Origin: RUG572 sp051884915
GTDB lineage: Bacteria > Verrucomicrobiota > Kiritimatiellia > RFP12 > UBA1067
Assembly (NCBI GenBank): GCA_051884915.1
Contig: JBJEWF010000029.1
Location: forward strand, 1 to 64,000
DNA length: 64,000 bases
Reading direction: 5' to 3'
Below the pieces are notes generated by a model that was not told the origin of the DNA, made no database searches, and was given only the letters and a program-made list of their open reading frames with translations. Each line of letters opens with the position of its first letter. The first letter of the stretch is position 1. Below are positions 16,749-26,645 of the stretch, piece by piece. A program made the translations under genes and the position numbers.

Positions 16749-19700
16749 TCAGCGAAGAATGAGGAAAACGCCGGAGGCATAGTCAAGCGGTCCGACGACT
16801 GCCGCGCCCGTGTCCCCGGCGCCGGGCGCATAGGACAGGACGAGCGCGTTGTCGGCGGAAGCGGCAACCGGCAATTTGACCGTCCGGCAGCCGTCGTCCG
16901 CCGTGACGGACGCCACAACCGCGTCGTTGAGGGAAAGCGTCAAGGTGCCCGTCCCCGTCACCTCGACCGGCAGTTTCGCGGCGGAGGTCGTGGCGCGCCA
17001 CGTCGCCGCGACGGTTCCCGCGGGAATGACCAGCGCGCCCGCCGCGTTCGTCGTGACCGACGCGTCGGCGGCGTCGACCGTCAGATGCCGGGGCGCCAGA
17101 CAGGCCGCATAGACGGGGCGCCAGTCGAATTCGCGGCAGCCAAGATCGATCTTCCCGTCGTTGTAGACGCGCTGCCCGCCGGCAAAATCGGTTTCGCTCC
17201 CCTCCGCGCTTTCCGCCCGGAAGACGGAGGCGTCGCCCGCGTCAATCGCCGGAGAACCCGGCGAAACGGCGCCCGTCAGCCAGTCCACGCCCATCGACTC
17301 CCAGTCGTCCACGAAGACGAGATCGCGGCTGGACTCCAAATCGAAAGTCGGCTTGCCCGCTTCGCCGAGATGGACAATCGCGCAATTCACCAGATTGCTG
17401 AGCGTATAGGAGGAGCCCGATCCGAAGATGCAGATGACCGAATTCGCGATCGGACACTCCTGCACCTTGCCCGCGCGGCCGAGTTCCAGGGACTGGCCAA
17501 AGCCCGCATTGTTGTACAGCGTGCAGTTCACCACGCCATAGTGGGCGAGCACGGCCGTATCGCCCAGATCGGCCCGGTCGATCAGGCACTGGATGTGGCG
17601 CGCGCCGCAGGAGGCGCAGCCGCCGGCGGTGGAGAACGACTTGCCGCCGCTCAAGCGGCACTTGTAGTAGACGCCGCCCAGCACGCAGCCGCCGGAACGC
17701 GCGCAGCCGTTCGAGATGACGCAGTTCACGAACGTCGCCGTCGACGCGTCGCCCGTGGCCGCGTTCCACTTCGGCGCCAGCACGCAGCCGCCGCCATTGA
17801 TGTCGGTCGGCCCGCCGATGACGCCCCGCGTGCCGCCGTTGCGGATGGTGAAGCCTTCCACCCGCGAACCGGCCAGGGCGATCAGGCCGCGCACGGCGTT
17901 CGTGCCGCAATTCGCGTAGTGGACGCCGTTGCAGGTTTCCCCCTCGGGATCGAACGCGCCCGTGATGAAGGTCGCCGACGGCGAACCGGTGGCGACCAGC
18001 CGCACGCCGGATCCGACCACGCCGCGGCAGCGCGGAAACGGGCGTTGCGAATCGTAGACGAAGATTCCGGTCGTATAGGAGGGCGTCCAGTCGACCGTTT
18101 CCCGGTCGTAGTCGCCCTCTGCCGCATGGATCGTGTCCCCGGCCACGGCGGACAGCGAAACCGACGCCAGCGTCCGGCGCGCCGTCTCCGGCGTGCACGC
18201 GTCGTTCCCGTCGTCGCCATTCACGGCGTCGATGTAGATGTCGCGGGAGAAAATCGGCGTCAAGGCGTACAGGGGGGCGGACGCGTCGACCGTGTACGTG
18301 TACGTGGCATCCGACGTGAGATTCGTCACGCCATTCACCACCCAGCCCCTGAGCGCGTGGGCGTCGGCGGGAACCGCCTGAACCGTCAGCGACTCGCCGT
18401 CGTCAACGTCAAAGACGCCCGACGGCGACACCGTGCCGCGCGCATCGCCCAGGACGATCAGCCGTTTGACCGGCACCTGGAAGGCGCCCGGAACCGGCGC
18501 GCCGTCCGCCTGCAAGTCGAGGCTCTGGCCGTCGAAATCCCCCACTTCGTAGCGGACGAAGTCCGACGGCGTGGGCGCGCCCGCCTGAAGCCCGGCGCAG
18601 CCGACGACCGGCCGGTAGTCGCGCGCGTCGGAGTCGGCCATGTAATAGTCCTTCTCGTACCCCGTCAGCCAGTTGCCCCTCGAACTGCCGGGCGAGATGA
18701 GATTGCCCATGACCCGCTCCGCCAGTCCCGCCGCCAGATCGTCCAGATAGCCGCCCACCAGCGCGTTGTTGCAGGCCACCGTGCATCCATTGGCCGTGTT
18801 GAACGAGCGCAAACGCGCGCTGGACACGTTGCGCCTGTCGTTCGGGGGAATCTGGAGGGAACATTCCAGCAGATAGTCGTTCTGCGCCACGCACGTGCAC
18901 GCGACCGGATAGTTCTCGGTCGAGAAATACTCGGGCGAATAGTCGAGCACGCAGGCGGACAGCACGCTGCCGTAGGCATGGGTGCCGCGGTTTCCGCTCG
19001 TGCCGCTGTTCATGTTCTCCTCGGTCGTGAAGTTGTCGCGGAACAGGCAGCGCTCCGCCCAGCCGCCAACCATGGCGCCCCATTGGGAGACGTTGTTGGA
19101 GAGAACGCAGTCCGTCAGATGGAGATTGGCCGACTGCACCGTCTTGCTGTCCACGTCGATCGGCATGGCGTAAAAGGCCCCCGCGGCCGTGCCGTCCTGC
19201 CCCGTCAGCGTAAATCCCTGGATCTGCGAAACGCGGGTCCTGCGCGAGGCGCGGACGATCGTGCTCACGTCGGATCCGCCGCGAATCACGGTCTGCGCCG
19301 CGCCCGCCGTCGACCGGATCGCCACGTCCTTCCAGATCGACACGCGGCAGGTGGCGGAGTCGGGACTGCTCTCCGTGTCCAGTCCCGCCGCCGAATTGAC
19401 GCCCGTGGCGTAGACGCCCGGCTTCACGTGGACGACGCCGTTCGTCTGCGTCGCGTTGAAGGCGGCCTGAATGGTCGGGTAGGGCTTCGCCTCCGTGCCG
19501 TCCGAATCGTCGCCCGCGTATGCGGCGTCCACCCACGTCTCGTCCGTCGCCCGGATCAGCGAAATCTCCGTCACGCCGTTCGTCTGCGGCGCGTACCAGA
19601 AGCCGCCGTCCGTCCCGCAGTCGGGAAACCGGTAGAGCGTATGCGCGAAAGCCTTGGTCTGCTGCACGAGATAGCCGAAAACCGTCGTCGGCGTCTGCGG

Positions 19701-21005
19701 CGCCACGCGGATCTGCCCCACCGGGGCTTCCGACGAATACCAGAACTGGCCGTTGCCGCCCGGCCACGCGCATCCCGCCGCCGTCAGGACGACGCCGGAG
19801 GCGGGGCGCAGAAACGCGAGCGCGGGAACGGCGTCCGTCTCGTCGGGCTGCTGTTCGATGGCGCCGATGTCCACGGTTCCGCCCACGACGCGCGGCCGCC
19901 CGAAGAAGTCGGTCCGGTAGGCCGCCGGAATCCAGCTCAGTTCCGCGTATTCGTTGCAGCCCGCGTCCTTCAGGCACCCGCCGGCAACCATCCGCCAGTC
20001 GCCCGAACCCGGCGAAAGGTACTGGCAGGCGTCCACGCCGCCCTGGCAGCCGGCGTCGGCACCGGCGGCCGCGATCCGCCCGTCGGTGCGCGAATCGACG
20101 CAGAACGCGGGCACGAAGTTCGCCGCGGCCGAAGAACCGGCAGCCAAAGAGTCGGCGGCCGTCTGGTTGTCGAGAACGGCGCAATTGTAGATGTAGTTGG
20201 ACACATCGCCGTTCGGAGTCGCGATCGCGCAGGAATTGCGGATGAACGTGCAGTTGGCGATGTCCATCCGCTGCACGTTCGGCATGATGGAATGGGAGGA
20301 GACGCCATCGCCGCAGGCGGCGATCACGCAGTTGGCCGCATGGCTCCCGCGGTAGAAGACCTGGATCCTGCCGGTCGCGCGGCACCGGGTGATCAGGCAG
20401 CGGTAGAAATCGACGGTGAAATCGCTGGCGCCGCCCTGCCCCGCCCGGCAGTTGTCGATCGTGCAGTCGACGACCGTGCACGCCGCCGCGCGCGAACTGA
20501 TCGCGCCGCCGTTGCAGATCGCGTCGTTGTGCCCGGTTCCCGTTCCGACCGTCGCGCAATCGCGGATCGTGAAGCCCTGGATGACCGTGCCGGCGGCGGC
20601 GGAGTTCATGATGCCGCGGTGGGCGCCGACCCCCAGTCCCGATTCCGTGTCCGCCCAGGCGCCCACGATGTGGGTGCGCTCCTTGCCGTTGCGGGACACG
20701 AGCTTGATCGGTTTCGTGATGTGGACGACGGTGGGGATTGAAGTGACTTCCGGATGGTTGGAGTTTTGAATGGCCACGTCCGTCGTTTCGCAGTACGTGC
20801 CGTCGTCGACCATCACCACGTCGCCGCTGCCGCACAGGTCGACCGCGGCCTGAATGGTCCGCTTCGCCAACGCCCAGGACTTGCCCGTATGCGCGGCGTC
20901 ATCCGCCCCCGACATCGACACGTAGTTCGTCGTCACGCCCTGCGCCGCCGCGCACGCGCACAGGCAGACCGCCAGCAGAAACCCCGTCAGACTATCGCTT
21001 TTCAT
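16749..21005 (-). CDS. Large secreted parallel beta-helix surface protein
   Basis: 1418 residues with a Sec signal peptide (MKSDSLTGFLLAVCLCACAA). Three modules begin with the same pattern of strand, GDD/SGADD, and TIQAAVD-type helix followed by 'V.V..G.Y': near residues 27, 495 and 925. These are pectate-lyase-like right-handed beta-helices with many short Asn/Cys/Gly repeats. Between modules 2 and 3 sits a divergent InlB/bacterial repeat (VPADAHALRGWVVNGVTNLT). The C-terminus is a beta-sandwich-like region with no recognisable sorting signal or autotransporter barrel. Likely an adhesin or polysaccharide-binding protein. A promoter with -10 six nt from the ATG is present. Confidence 0.82.
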   Translation of the reverse strand: MKSDSLTGFLLAVCLCACAAAQGVTTNYVSMSGADDAAHTGKSWALAKRTIQAAVDLCGSGDVVMVDDGTYCETTDVAIQNSNHPEVTSIPTVVHITKPIKLVSRNGKERTHIVGAWADTESGLGVGAHRGIMNSAAAGTVIQGFTIRDCATVGTGTGHNDAICNGGAISSRAAACTVVDCTIDNCRAGQGGASDFTVDFYRCLITRCRATGRIQVFYRGSHAANCVIAACGDGVSSHSIMPNVQRMDIANCTFIRNSCAIATPNGDVSNYIYNCAVLDNQTAADSLAAGSSAAANFVPAFCVDSRTDGRIAAAGADAGCQGGVDACQYLSPGSGDWRMVAGGCLKDAGCNEYAELSWIPAAYRTDFFGRPRVVGGTVDIGAIEQQPDETDAVPALAFLRPASGVVLTAAGCAWPGGNGQFWYSSEAPVGQIRVAPQTPTTVFGYLVQQTKAFAHTLYRFPDCGTDGGFWYAPQTNGVTEISLIRATDETWVDAAYAGDDSDGTEAKPYPTIQAAFNATQTNGVVHVKPGVYATGVNSAAGLDTESSPDSATCRVSIWKDVAIRSTAGAAQTVIRGGSDVSTIVRASRRTRVSQIQGFTLTGQDGTAAGAFYAMPIDVDSKTVQSANLHLTDCVLSNNVSQWGAMVGGWAERCLFRDNFTTEENMNSGTSGNRGTHAYGSVLSACVLDYSPEYFSTENYPVACTCVAQNDYLLECSLQIPPNDRRNVSSARLRSFNTANGCTVACNNALVGGYLDDLAAGLAERVMGNLISPGSSRGNWLTGYEKDYYMADSDARDYRPVVGCAGLQAGAPTPSDFVRYEVGDFDGQSLDLQADGAPVPGAFQVPVKRLIVLGDARGTVSPSGVFDVDDGESLTVQAVPADAHALRGWVVNGVTNLTSDATYTYTVDASAPLYALTPIFSRDIYIDAVNGDDGNDACTPETARRTLASVSLSAVAGDTIHAAEGDYDRETVDWTPSYTTGIFVYDSQRPFPRCRGVVGSGVRLVATGSPSATFITGAFDPEGETCNGVHYANCGTNAVRGLIALAGSRVEGFTIRNGGTRGVIGGPTDINGGGCVLAPKWNAATGDASTATFVNCVISNGCARSGGCVLGGVYYKCRLSGGKSFSTAGGCASCGARHIQCLIDRADLGDTAVLAHYGVVNCTLYNNAGFGQSLELGRAGKVQECPIANSVICIFGSGSSYTLSNLVNCAIVHLGEAGKPTFDLESSRDLVFVDDWESMGVDWLTGAVSPGSPAIDAGDASVFRAESAEGSETDFAGGQRVYNDGKIDLGCREFDWRPVYAACLAPRHLTVDAADASVTTNAAGALVIPAGTVAATWRATTSAAKLPVEVTGTGTLTLSLNDAVVASVTADDGCRTVKLPVAASADNALVLSYAPGAGDTGAAVVGPLDYASGVFLILR

Positions 21006-21011
21006 GCCGCC

Positions 21012-21041
21012 ATTCTACCACAACGCCGCCACGAATGGCAA
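21012..21041 (-). promoter_or_regulatory. Promoter of the beta-helix gene
   Basis: -35 TTGCCA (21036-21041), 18-nt spacer, -10 TAGAAT (21012-21017), then 6 nt to the ATG. As with the TolC promoter, transcription would start at the initiation codon. Confidence 0.65.
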
Positions 21042-21251
21042 AAGGAAAGTTGCGGCGGAAGTCGTGCGGCCGAACGGCCCGGCCAAAGGGCGAATCCGGG
21101 ATTCGGCCGCCAGGGGAGAAGCCCCCGCCGGATGGCCGTCGCCGCGCGCGGCGGCAGGTCGCGTCGATTCCGTCCCCGCGCGCGCGGCGCGCCGCCCCGT
21201 CCGCGTAGTCCCCCGGCAGGTCGGCCATGCGCCGGAGAGAACCGCCGGCGC

Positions 21252-21833
21252 TCAAATGCTTTCCTGCCGACGGCGGGAAAATTCGCAGCCGCAGTACGAC
21301 TGGCGATAGAGACCAAGCTCTTTGGCCCGGCGCAGGGACCGGAGAAAGCCGTCCTTCTTCTTGAAGTCGACTTCAAGAAACGCCGGACCCGCCGCGGCCG
21401 ATCCGCCGCACGGCGCCGCCGCAACCGTCCAGGCCGCGTCCCGTCCGGCCGCAAAGACGACGCGACTGGCCTTGTGCGGCGAAACCGTCAACGAGGTCGT
21501 GAAGGCGTCGCATCCCCGCGCCGCGGCATAGGCCGCCGCCCGCGCGAGATTGTAGCGGAAGCAGCGGGCGCAGCGCGCCCCCTTCTCGGGCTCGTGCTCG
21601 AAACCGCTGGCGACCTTCTCCAGCCAGTCGGCATGGTCGTAGGCGTCCACCACCACCTCCACGCCATCGGCCGCCGCGAGCCGGCGCACCTGCTCAAGAC
21701 GCTTCTCGAACTCCGCGGCCGTGTCGACGTTGGAGTTGGAAAAGAACAGCACGACCTCGTTTCCGAGGTCGCGCAATGCGGGTTCGCAGGCGCTCGCGCA
21801 AGGTCCGCAGCAGGTGTGCAGGAGAACGTTCAC
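21252..21833 (-). CDS. queH: QueH, epoxyqueuosine reductase
   Basis: 193 residues of the QueH (former DUF208) family, which reduces epoxyqueuosine to queuosine in the wobble position of tRNA using Fe-S chemistry. The cysteine sets are intact: HTCCGPCAS near the N-terminus, GARCARCFRYNLARAA in the middle and YRQSYCGCEFS at the C-terminus. LTVSPHK is also typical. The start is GTG at 21833, directly giving the family N-terminus (MNVLLHTCCGPC). It follows guaB by 30 nt. The 246 bp downstream to the beta-helix gene show no further gene. Confidence 0.93.
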   Translation of the reverse strand: MNVLLHTCCGPCASACEPALRDLGNEVVLFFSNSNVDTAAEFEKRLEQVRRLAAADGVEVVVDAYDHADWLEKVASGFEHEPEKGARCARCFRYNLARAAAYAAARGCDAFTTSLTVSPHKASRVVFAAGRDAAWTVAAAPCGGSAAAGPAFLEVDFKKKDGFLRSLRRAKELGLYRQSYCGCEFSRRRQESI

Positions 21834-21863
21834 GGGCTGATGTCCGAGGCCGGACGCCGGCGC

Positions 21864-23366
21864 CTAGGCCTTGTAGTTGGGCGCTTCCTTCGTGATCGTG
21901 ACGTCGTGCGGGCGCGCTTCGCGCTGTCCCGCCGCCGTCACGCGGTAGAATTTGCCGCGATCCTGGAGTTCGGCAATCGTCTTCGTGCCGCAGTAGCCGA
22001 GCGACGCGCGCAGACCGCCGCAGAACTGGGTCATGATCGAGTGGACGTGGCCCGCGTACGGCACCATGCCCTCGATGCCCTGCGGCACGAGATCGTCCTC
22101 GTCCTCGTTGTCCTGGAAATAGCGCGCGCGGGAGCCCTTGCCGTTCTTGAGGGCGGCCATCGAGCCCATGCCGCGATAGACGACGTATTTGCGGCCGTTC
22201 GCGTAGATCTTCTCGCCCGGCGACTCTTCCGTGCCGGCGAGCACCGAGCCGAGCATCACGGAAGACGCGCCGGCGGCGAGCGCCTTCGGAACGTCGCCCG
22301 AAAGCTTGATGCCGCCATCCGCGATCACGGGGACGCCCGTCCCGCGAAGCGCCTTGGCCGCGTTGTAGACGGCCGTCAGCTGCGGAATGCCGACGCCGCA
22401 GACGACGCGCGTGGTGCAGATGGAGCCGGGGCCGATGCCGACCTTGACCGCGTGCGCGCCGGCCTTCGCCAGCGCCACGGCCGCTTCGCCCGTCGCGATG
22501 TTGCCGGCGATGACGTCCACGTCGGGATAGTGCTTCACGATCCACGTGGTCATGTCCATGATGCCCTTCGTATGGCCGTGGGCGGAGTCGACCACCACCA
22601 CGTCGACGCCGGCGTCGGCCAGCTTCTCCATGCGCACGTAGTCGCCCTTGCCGCCCGAGACGGACGCGGAGACGCGCAGGCGGAACTTGTCGTCGCGGTT
22701 GATCATCGAGTTCTTGTTCTCGACGATCTCCTGCACGTCCGTGAAGGAATAAAGCCCCACGAGGCGGCCGGACCTGTCGACCAGCGGGAGCTTGCCGATC
22801 TTGTTGGCGCGCATGATCTCGTAGGCCTTCTTGAGCGTCGTGCCCGGCTTGGCCGTGACCATGACCTTCTGCATGACATCGGAAAGCTTGGCGGCGTCGA
22901 GCGGCGCGTAGCGCATGTCGCCCGACGTGATCATGCCGACGAGGCGCTCGTCGGCGTCCAGCACGGGGAAGCCGTTGAACTTGAGGCCCAGGCGGCGCTT
23001 CTCGGCGCGGAGGAAGCTGATGTCGTCGTTTTCGTGGAAGCAGACCGGCTTGGCGATCATGCCGTTGAGGTAGTTCTTGACCTTGGCGACCTGCGCGGCC
23101 TGGTCGTCGTTCTCAAGATTCTTGTGGATCACGCCGATGCCGCCGGCCAGCGCCATCGCAATCGCCATCGCGGATTCCGTCACCGTGTCCATGGCGGCGG
23201 AAACGAACGGGATGTTCATCTTCTGGCGGCTGGTCAGCTGCGTTTCGAGCGACGTGTCGTCGGGGAGGAAATCCGCGTACTGGGTCACCAGCGTCACGTC
23301 GTCGTAGGTCAGCCCCTCAAACGGGAACGCCTTCATGAAGTCGTCCAAATACCTGTTCTTGGCCAT
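21864..23366 (-). CDS. guaB: IMP dehydrogenase
   Basis: 500 residues, full length. IMP dehydrogenase makes XMP from IMP with NAD+, the committed step of GMP synthesis. Seen: TYDDVTLV near the N-terminus, two CBS domains (about residues 95-215), the nucleotide-binding segment VDSAHGHTKG, the catalytic-Cys loop GIGPGSICTTRVV, DGGI, and the flap YRGMGSMAAL. The ATG at 23366 is selected because AGGAG lies 6-7 nt upstream; an in-frame GTG two codons earlier overlaps it. Its own promoter lies inside the 3' end of the MFS gene. Confidence 0.97.
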   Translation of the reverse strand: MAKNRYLDDFMKAFPFEGLTYDDVTLVTQYADFLPDDTSLETQLTSRQKMNIPFVSAAMDTVTESAMAIAMALAGGIGVIHKNLENDDQAAQVAKVKNYLNGMIAKPVCFHENDDISFLRAEKRRLGLKFNGFPVLDADERLVGMITSGDMRYAPLDAAKLSDVMQKVMVTAKPGTTLKKAYEIMRANKIGKLPLVDRSGRLVGLYSFTDVQEIVENKNSMINRDDKFRLRVSASVSGGKGDYVRMEKLADAGVDVVVVDSAHGHTKGIMDMTTWIVKHYPDVDVIAGNIATGEAAVALAKAGAHAVKVGIGPGSICTTRVVCGVGIPQLTAVYNAAKALRGTGVPVIADGGIKLSGDVPKALAAGASSVMLGSVLAGTEESPGEKIYANGRKYVVYRGMGSMAALKNGKGSRARYFQDNEDEDDLVPQGIEGMVPYAGHVHSIMTQFCGGLRASLGYCGTKTIAELQDRGKFYRVTAAGQREARPHDVTITKEAPNYKA

Positions 23367-23374
23367 AATCACTC

Positions 23375-24850
23375 CTAGGTCTGTGCTTTTCCTACGGCAT
23401 TATACTCTTTCCGGCGCAAAACGCAAGAAGAATCAACCGATTTTGCGGCCGTCGCCGAACCGGGTTGGCCGGCCGCCGGCCGGCCGTAGCCGTTGGCGCG
23501 GACGTTCCACAGGCAGAGGAACAGAACGGCGCCGACGCCGGACGTGCCCACGATCGCGAGGACGGCCGGCTGCCAGCCGCCCGCATGCTGAACGAGGTTG
23601 CCGCAGACCTTGCCGGAAACCGAAACGCCGAGGTAGGAGAACAGCGAAATGAAGCCGATCGACGTGCCCGCGAACCGCTTGGTCGAGGTGTTCGTCGCCG
23701 TCACGCCGGTCAGCGCCTGCGGGCCGTACAGGCAGAAACCCGCCGCGCAGAGCGCGACGGCGCCCAGGATGCCCGTGAAGCCGCCCGCCGGCAGAAACCA
23801 GAACGCCGCCAGCAGTCCGGCCGTCAGCGCCATCAGGAAGACGCAGAGACGCGGCGCGCGGCCGCCAAACAGCCGATCCGTCGCCCAGCCCGAAACGAGC
23901 ATGCCGGCGATGCCGGCGAACTCGAACCACATGATGACCGTTCCCGCTTCCGAAGAGGTCGCCCCCTTCGCCTCCTGGAGCAGCGTCGGCCCCCAGTCCG
24001 CGACCAGGGCCCGCGAGGCGTTGATCGCGAAGTTGCACAGGCCCAGCATCCAGATGACCGGATTGAGAAAGACGGCGCGCGGCAGCGTCCGGCCGTCCGA
24101 CGGGCCGCGCGCCGGGACGGCGGCTGCCGGAGCGGGCGCCGCCTCCGTGCCGGGCAGGTCGGGAAGCCCTTCTTCGCGGGGCGTCCCCGGCAGGGCGAAC
24201 CACATCGCCACCAGGCCCGCCGCGCCCAGAATCGCCATGGACCAGAAACACCATTTCCACATTCCCACGCCCTGGTTGGCGGAACCGACGGCGCCCAGCC
24301 CCATGATCACGCCGCAGACCTTCGCCACGAGGCCGCCGCCGATCGAATGGGACGTGTTCCAGACGCTCATCTTCGTGGCCAGCTCATGCGGCGGAATCCA
24401 CCAGGCGATGAGTTTCGCGCACGGCGGGAAGCCCGTCCCCTGGAAAAACTGGTTGAGGACGAGCAGCGCGCCGAAAATCCAGGCCAGAACCGTCAGCCGT
24501 GCGGCGTCCGTCCCCGCAAACCACGAGGCGATCCGCGGGGCGAAACCGAAGGCGACGTTGACGAGCGTGCAGGCCAGCAGTCCGGAACACAGCAGTTTGC
24601 GCGGACTGCAGCGGTCGCCCACGATGCCGTTCAGGAACTTGGACAGGCCATAGACGATTCCGCCCCAGAACAGGAAGTTCCCGAGCATCGATTTCGAGAT
24701 GCCGCAATCCTGCTCCAGTCCCTTCATCGCGAACGAAAAGTTCTTCCGCATGAAGTAGAAGAGCGTGTATCCCGCCATCGTGGCGAAAAGCATCCGCCAC
24801 TGCACGCGCGCAAATCTGCGACTCGTCTCCGGACTGGCGAACAGGTCCAC
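23375..24850 (-). CDS. MFS transporter, organophosphate:phosphate antiporter type
   Basis: 491 residues with 12 helices, of the GlpT/UhpC group: YTLFYFMRKNFSFAMKGLEQD at the N-terminus, WGGIVYGLSKFLNGIVGDR, NQFFQGTGFPPCAKLIAWWIPP and WNTSHSIGGGL. Such carriers exchange phosphorylated sugars or glycerol-3-P for phosphate; UhpC acts as a sensor. The GTG start at 24850 has GAGGAG 8 nt upstream. The C-terminal ~35 residues are outside the fold and encode the guaB promoter. It follows the GH43-GH16 gene by 84 nt, so the substrate may come from glycan breakdown. Confidence 0.88.
   Translation of the reverse strand: MDLFASPETSRRFARVQWRMLFATMAGYTLFYFMRKNFSFAMKGLEQDCGISKSMLGNFLFWGGIVYGLSKFLNGIVGDRCSPRKLLCSGLLACTLVNVAFGFAPRIASWFAGTDAARLTVLAWIFGALLVLNQFFQGTGFPPCAKLIAWWIPPHELATKMSVWNTSHSIGGGLVAKVCGVIMGLGAVGSANQGVGMWKWCFWSMAILGAAGLVAMWFALPGTPREEGLPDLPGTEAAPAPAAAVPARGPSDGRTLPRAVFLNPVIWMLGLCNFAINASRALVADWGPTLLQEAKGATSSEAGTVIMWFEFAGIAGMLVSGWATDRLFGGRAPRLCVFLMALTAGLLAAFWFLPAGGFTGILGAVALCAAGFCLYGPQALTGVTATNTSTKRFAGTSIGFISLFSYLGVSVSGKVCGNLVQHAGGWQPAVLAIVGTSGVGAVLFLCLWNVRANGYGRPAAGQPGSATAAKSVDSSCVLRRKEYNAVGKAQT
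23399..23426 (-). promoter_or_regulatory. guaB promoter inside the upstream coding tail
   Basis: -35 TTGCGT (23421-23426), 16-nt spacer, -10 TATAAT (23399-23404), about 32 nt before the guaB ATG. Unlike other promoters here it leaves room for a Shine-Dalgarno. Confidence 0.6.
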
Positions 24851-24934
24851 TGTCTCATCTCCTCGCGTTGGCTGGCCTTCCGCGGCGCGCGCGGACGGCA
24901 GAGCGCGCGCCGCCCTTCTGGCCGTTTCCCGGTT

Positions 24935-26626
24935 TCACAAGCGCCCGTAGACGCGAATCCAGTCGACGTACATGCGCACGGGGAGCGTCGACAGGTCCAC
25001 CGCCCCCACCCATTTGCCGCCCAGCTGCATGTCCATCAGCACGTAGAACGGCGTGCCGAACGGCCACTGGTCCCCATCCCCGCAGTCGATCCGCGGATAG
25101 CGGAAGGTCTCCACGCCGTTCACGCTCCAGATCAGGAACGAAGGCGTGATCTCCACCGCGTAGGTGTTCCACTCGCCCTGGCGGATCTTGCCTTTCCCTC
25201 CCTGTGGCGGCATCGTGCCGCGTTTTTTCGCCACCGTCCACCCCGAGTGGGCGGTCTGGTAGATAAAATCATCGCCATTCAGGCGCTCGACAATATCGAT
25301 TTCGCCGCCCCAAGGCCATCCCCGGCCCAACCGGTCCTTCTGGTCGGGCAGCATCCACAGGGCCGGCCACGCGCCCCTCTGGTCCTCGAACTTGGCGCGG
25401 ATTTCCACCTTGCCGAGGCCAACCGTCCCCTTCCCGTTGCTCTGCACGCCGCCCGTGACGAAGGGGCGCGGATCGGCGTTCGTATCCGTGTTGGCGACGC
25501 CCCACAGCACGAGCGCGCCGTCCTTCACCTCCACGAGATCCGAACGCGCGGACATGTGGCGGTTCCAGTCGCTCCCGCCCTGCTCGCACCGGTTCCAGCG
25601 CGTCGCATCCAGCGCCGTGCCGTCGAACTCGTCGCTCCAGAGAAGCCGGTAGCCGGCCGGCCGTTCGACGGTGCACGTCACGAGATTCGTCCCCACCCGC
25701 AGTTCGGGACGCCCCTCCGCGCCGCCGATCTCAAGTTCCGCGATGTGCAGGCACCGCGGATGGATCCGATCGGGCGTCGCGCCGTTGTGCGCGTGGAACG
25801 CCATGCGCCATTTTCCCTGGCGGTCCCTGAAGAGGGACTGGTGGCCCGTGCCCTTCAGCCCCCAATTCCCCTGAAGAATAGGATTCAGGGGCGACTTGGT
25901 CCAAGGGCCTTCAGGGCGCGCCGCCGTCGCGAACCCGACGCCATAGCCGACATCGCGATAGTCGTTGGCCGAATAGGTCAGGACATACCGCCCCTTTTCG
26001 TAGATGACGAACGGGCCCTCGGCGATGCGGCATCGGGGATCGGAACGCTCCCAGGGCGCCTCGGCCGAGAGGATGCGCCGCACCGTCCCCGGCTTCACGC
26101 GCAGGCAGTCCGGCTCCATCTCGGCGAGGCAGATGACGTTGCCATGGTCGAACTTGACGAAGACCATCCAGGGCCGGCCGGCCGTGTCGAAGAACAGCGA
26201 GTTGTCGATCGTGCCCGCCGCGGCGAACAGCGGTTCCCGCACGGTCTGGCGGAACGGTCCGAGCGGGCTGTCCGCAACCGCGGCGCAGACGTGCAGATCG
26301 GCCGAATAGTACATGACGTACCTGTCGCCGATCCGGTAGACCTCCGGCGCCCAGAACCATTTGTCGCCGAACGAATCGGCCTTGTCCAGAGCCAGATTCC
26401 CGGCGGAGCGTCCAACGCCCAACCGCCACGTTTCCAGATTGGCCGAGACGGCCACGCCAATGCCATTCTCCGAACAGGTCCCGTAGGCGTAGTAGGTGCC
26501 GCCGTCCAGAAGAATGAACGGATCGGCAAACGGCACCCGCCCCTTGGGGTCGGGCGCCGCCGCCTGCAGCGGACCGAGACCGGCCAGCATGCAGAGCGCG
26601 ACCGCGTTGCGCACGAACGCTTTCAT
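24935..26626 (-). CDS. Secreted GH43-GH16 two-domain glycosidase
   Basis: 563 residues with a Sec signal (MKAFVRNAVALCMLAGLGPLQA). Residues ~30-310 are a GH43-type five-bladed propeller: catalytic Asp in FADPFILLDGGTYYAYGT, WAPEVYRIGDRYVMYYSA, and the acid Glu in IAEGPFVIYEKG. Residues ~325-563 are a GH16 lectin-like domain with YRLLWSDEFDGTALD and the catalytic EIDIVE. GH16 members cut beta-1,3/1,4-glucans or galactans; GH43 removes arabinose, xylose or galactose. The pairing suits a branched galactan or glucan. It follows the DUF1080 gene by 19 nt. Confidence 0.9.
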   Translation of the reverse strand: MKAFVRNAVALCMLAGLGPLQAAAPDPKGRVPFADPFILLDGGTYYAYGTCSENGIGVAVSANLETWRLGVGRSAGNLALDKADSFGDKWFWAPEVYRIGDRYVMYYSADLHVCAAVADSPLGPFRQTVREPLFAAAGTIDNSLFFDTAGRPWMVFVKFDHGNVICLAEMEPDCLRVKPGTVRRILSAEAPWERSDPRCRIAEGPFVIYEKGRYVLTYSANDYRDVGYGVGFATAARPEGPWTKSPLNPILQGNWGLKGTGHQSLFRDRQGKWRMAFHAHNGATPDRIHPRCLHIAELEIGGAEGRPELRVGTNLVTCTVERPAGYRLLWSDEFDGTALDATRWNRCEQGGSDWNRHMSARSDLVEVKDGALVLWGVANTDTNADPRPFVTGGVQSNGKGTVGLGKVEIRAKFEDQRGAWPALWMLPDQKDRLGRGWPWGGEIDIVERLNGDDFIYQTAHSGWTVAKKRGTMPPQGGKGKIRQGEWNTYAVEITPSFLIWSVNGVETFRYPRIDCGDGDQWPFGTPFYVLMDMQLGGKWVGAVDLSTLPVRMYVDWIRVYGRL

Positions 26627-26645
26627 GCGAACGGCCCGCCGCCAA

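Noticed and set aside
16317..20741. Very long open frame on the plus strand opposite lutC and the beta-helix gene
   Set aside because: Composition is Arg/His/Gly/Asp-rich without any domain, a typical antisense shadow of GC-rich coding sequence; the minus-strand proteins are recognisable.
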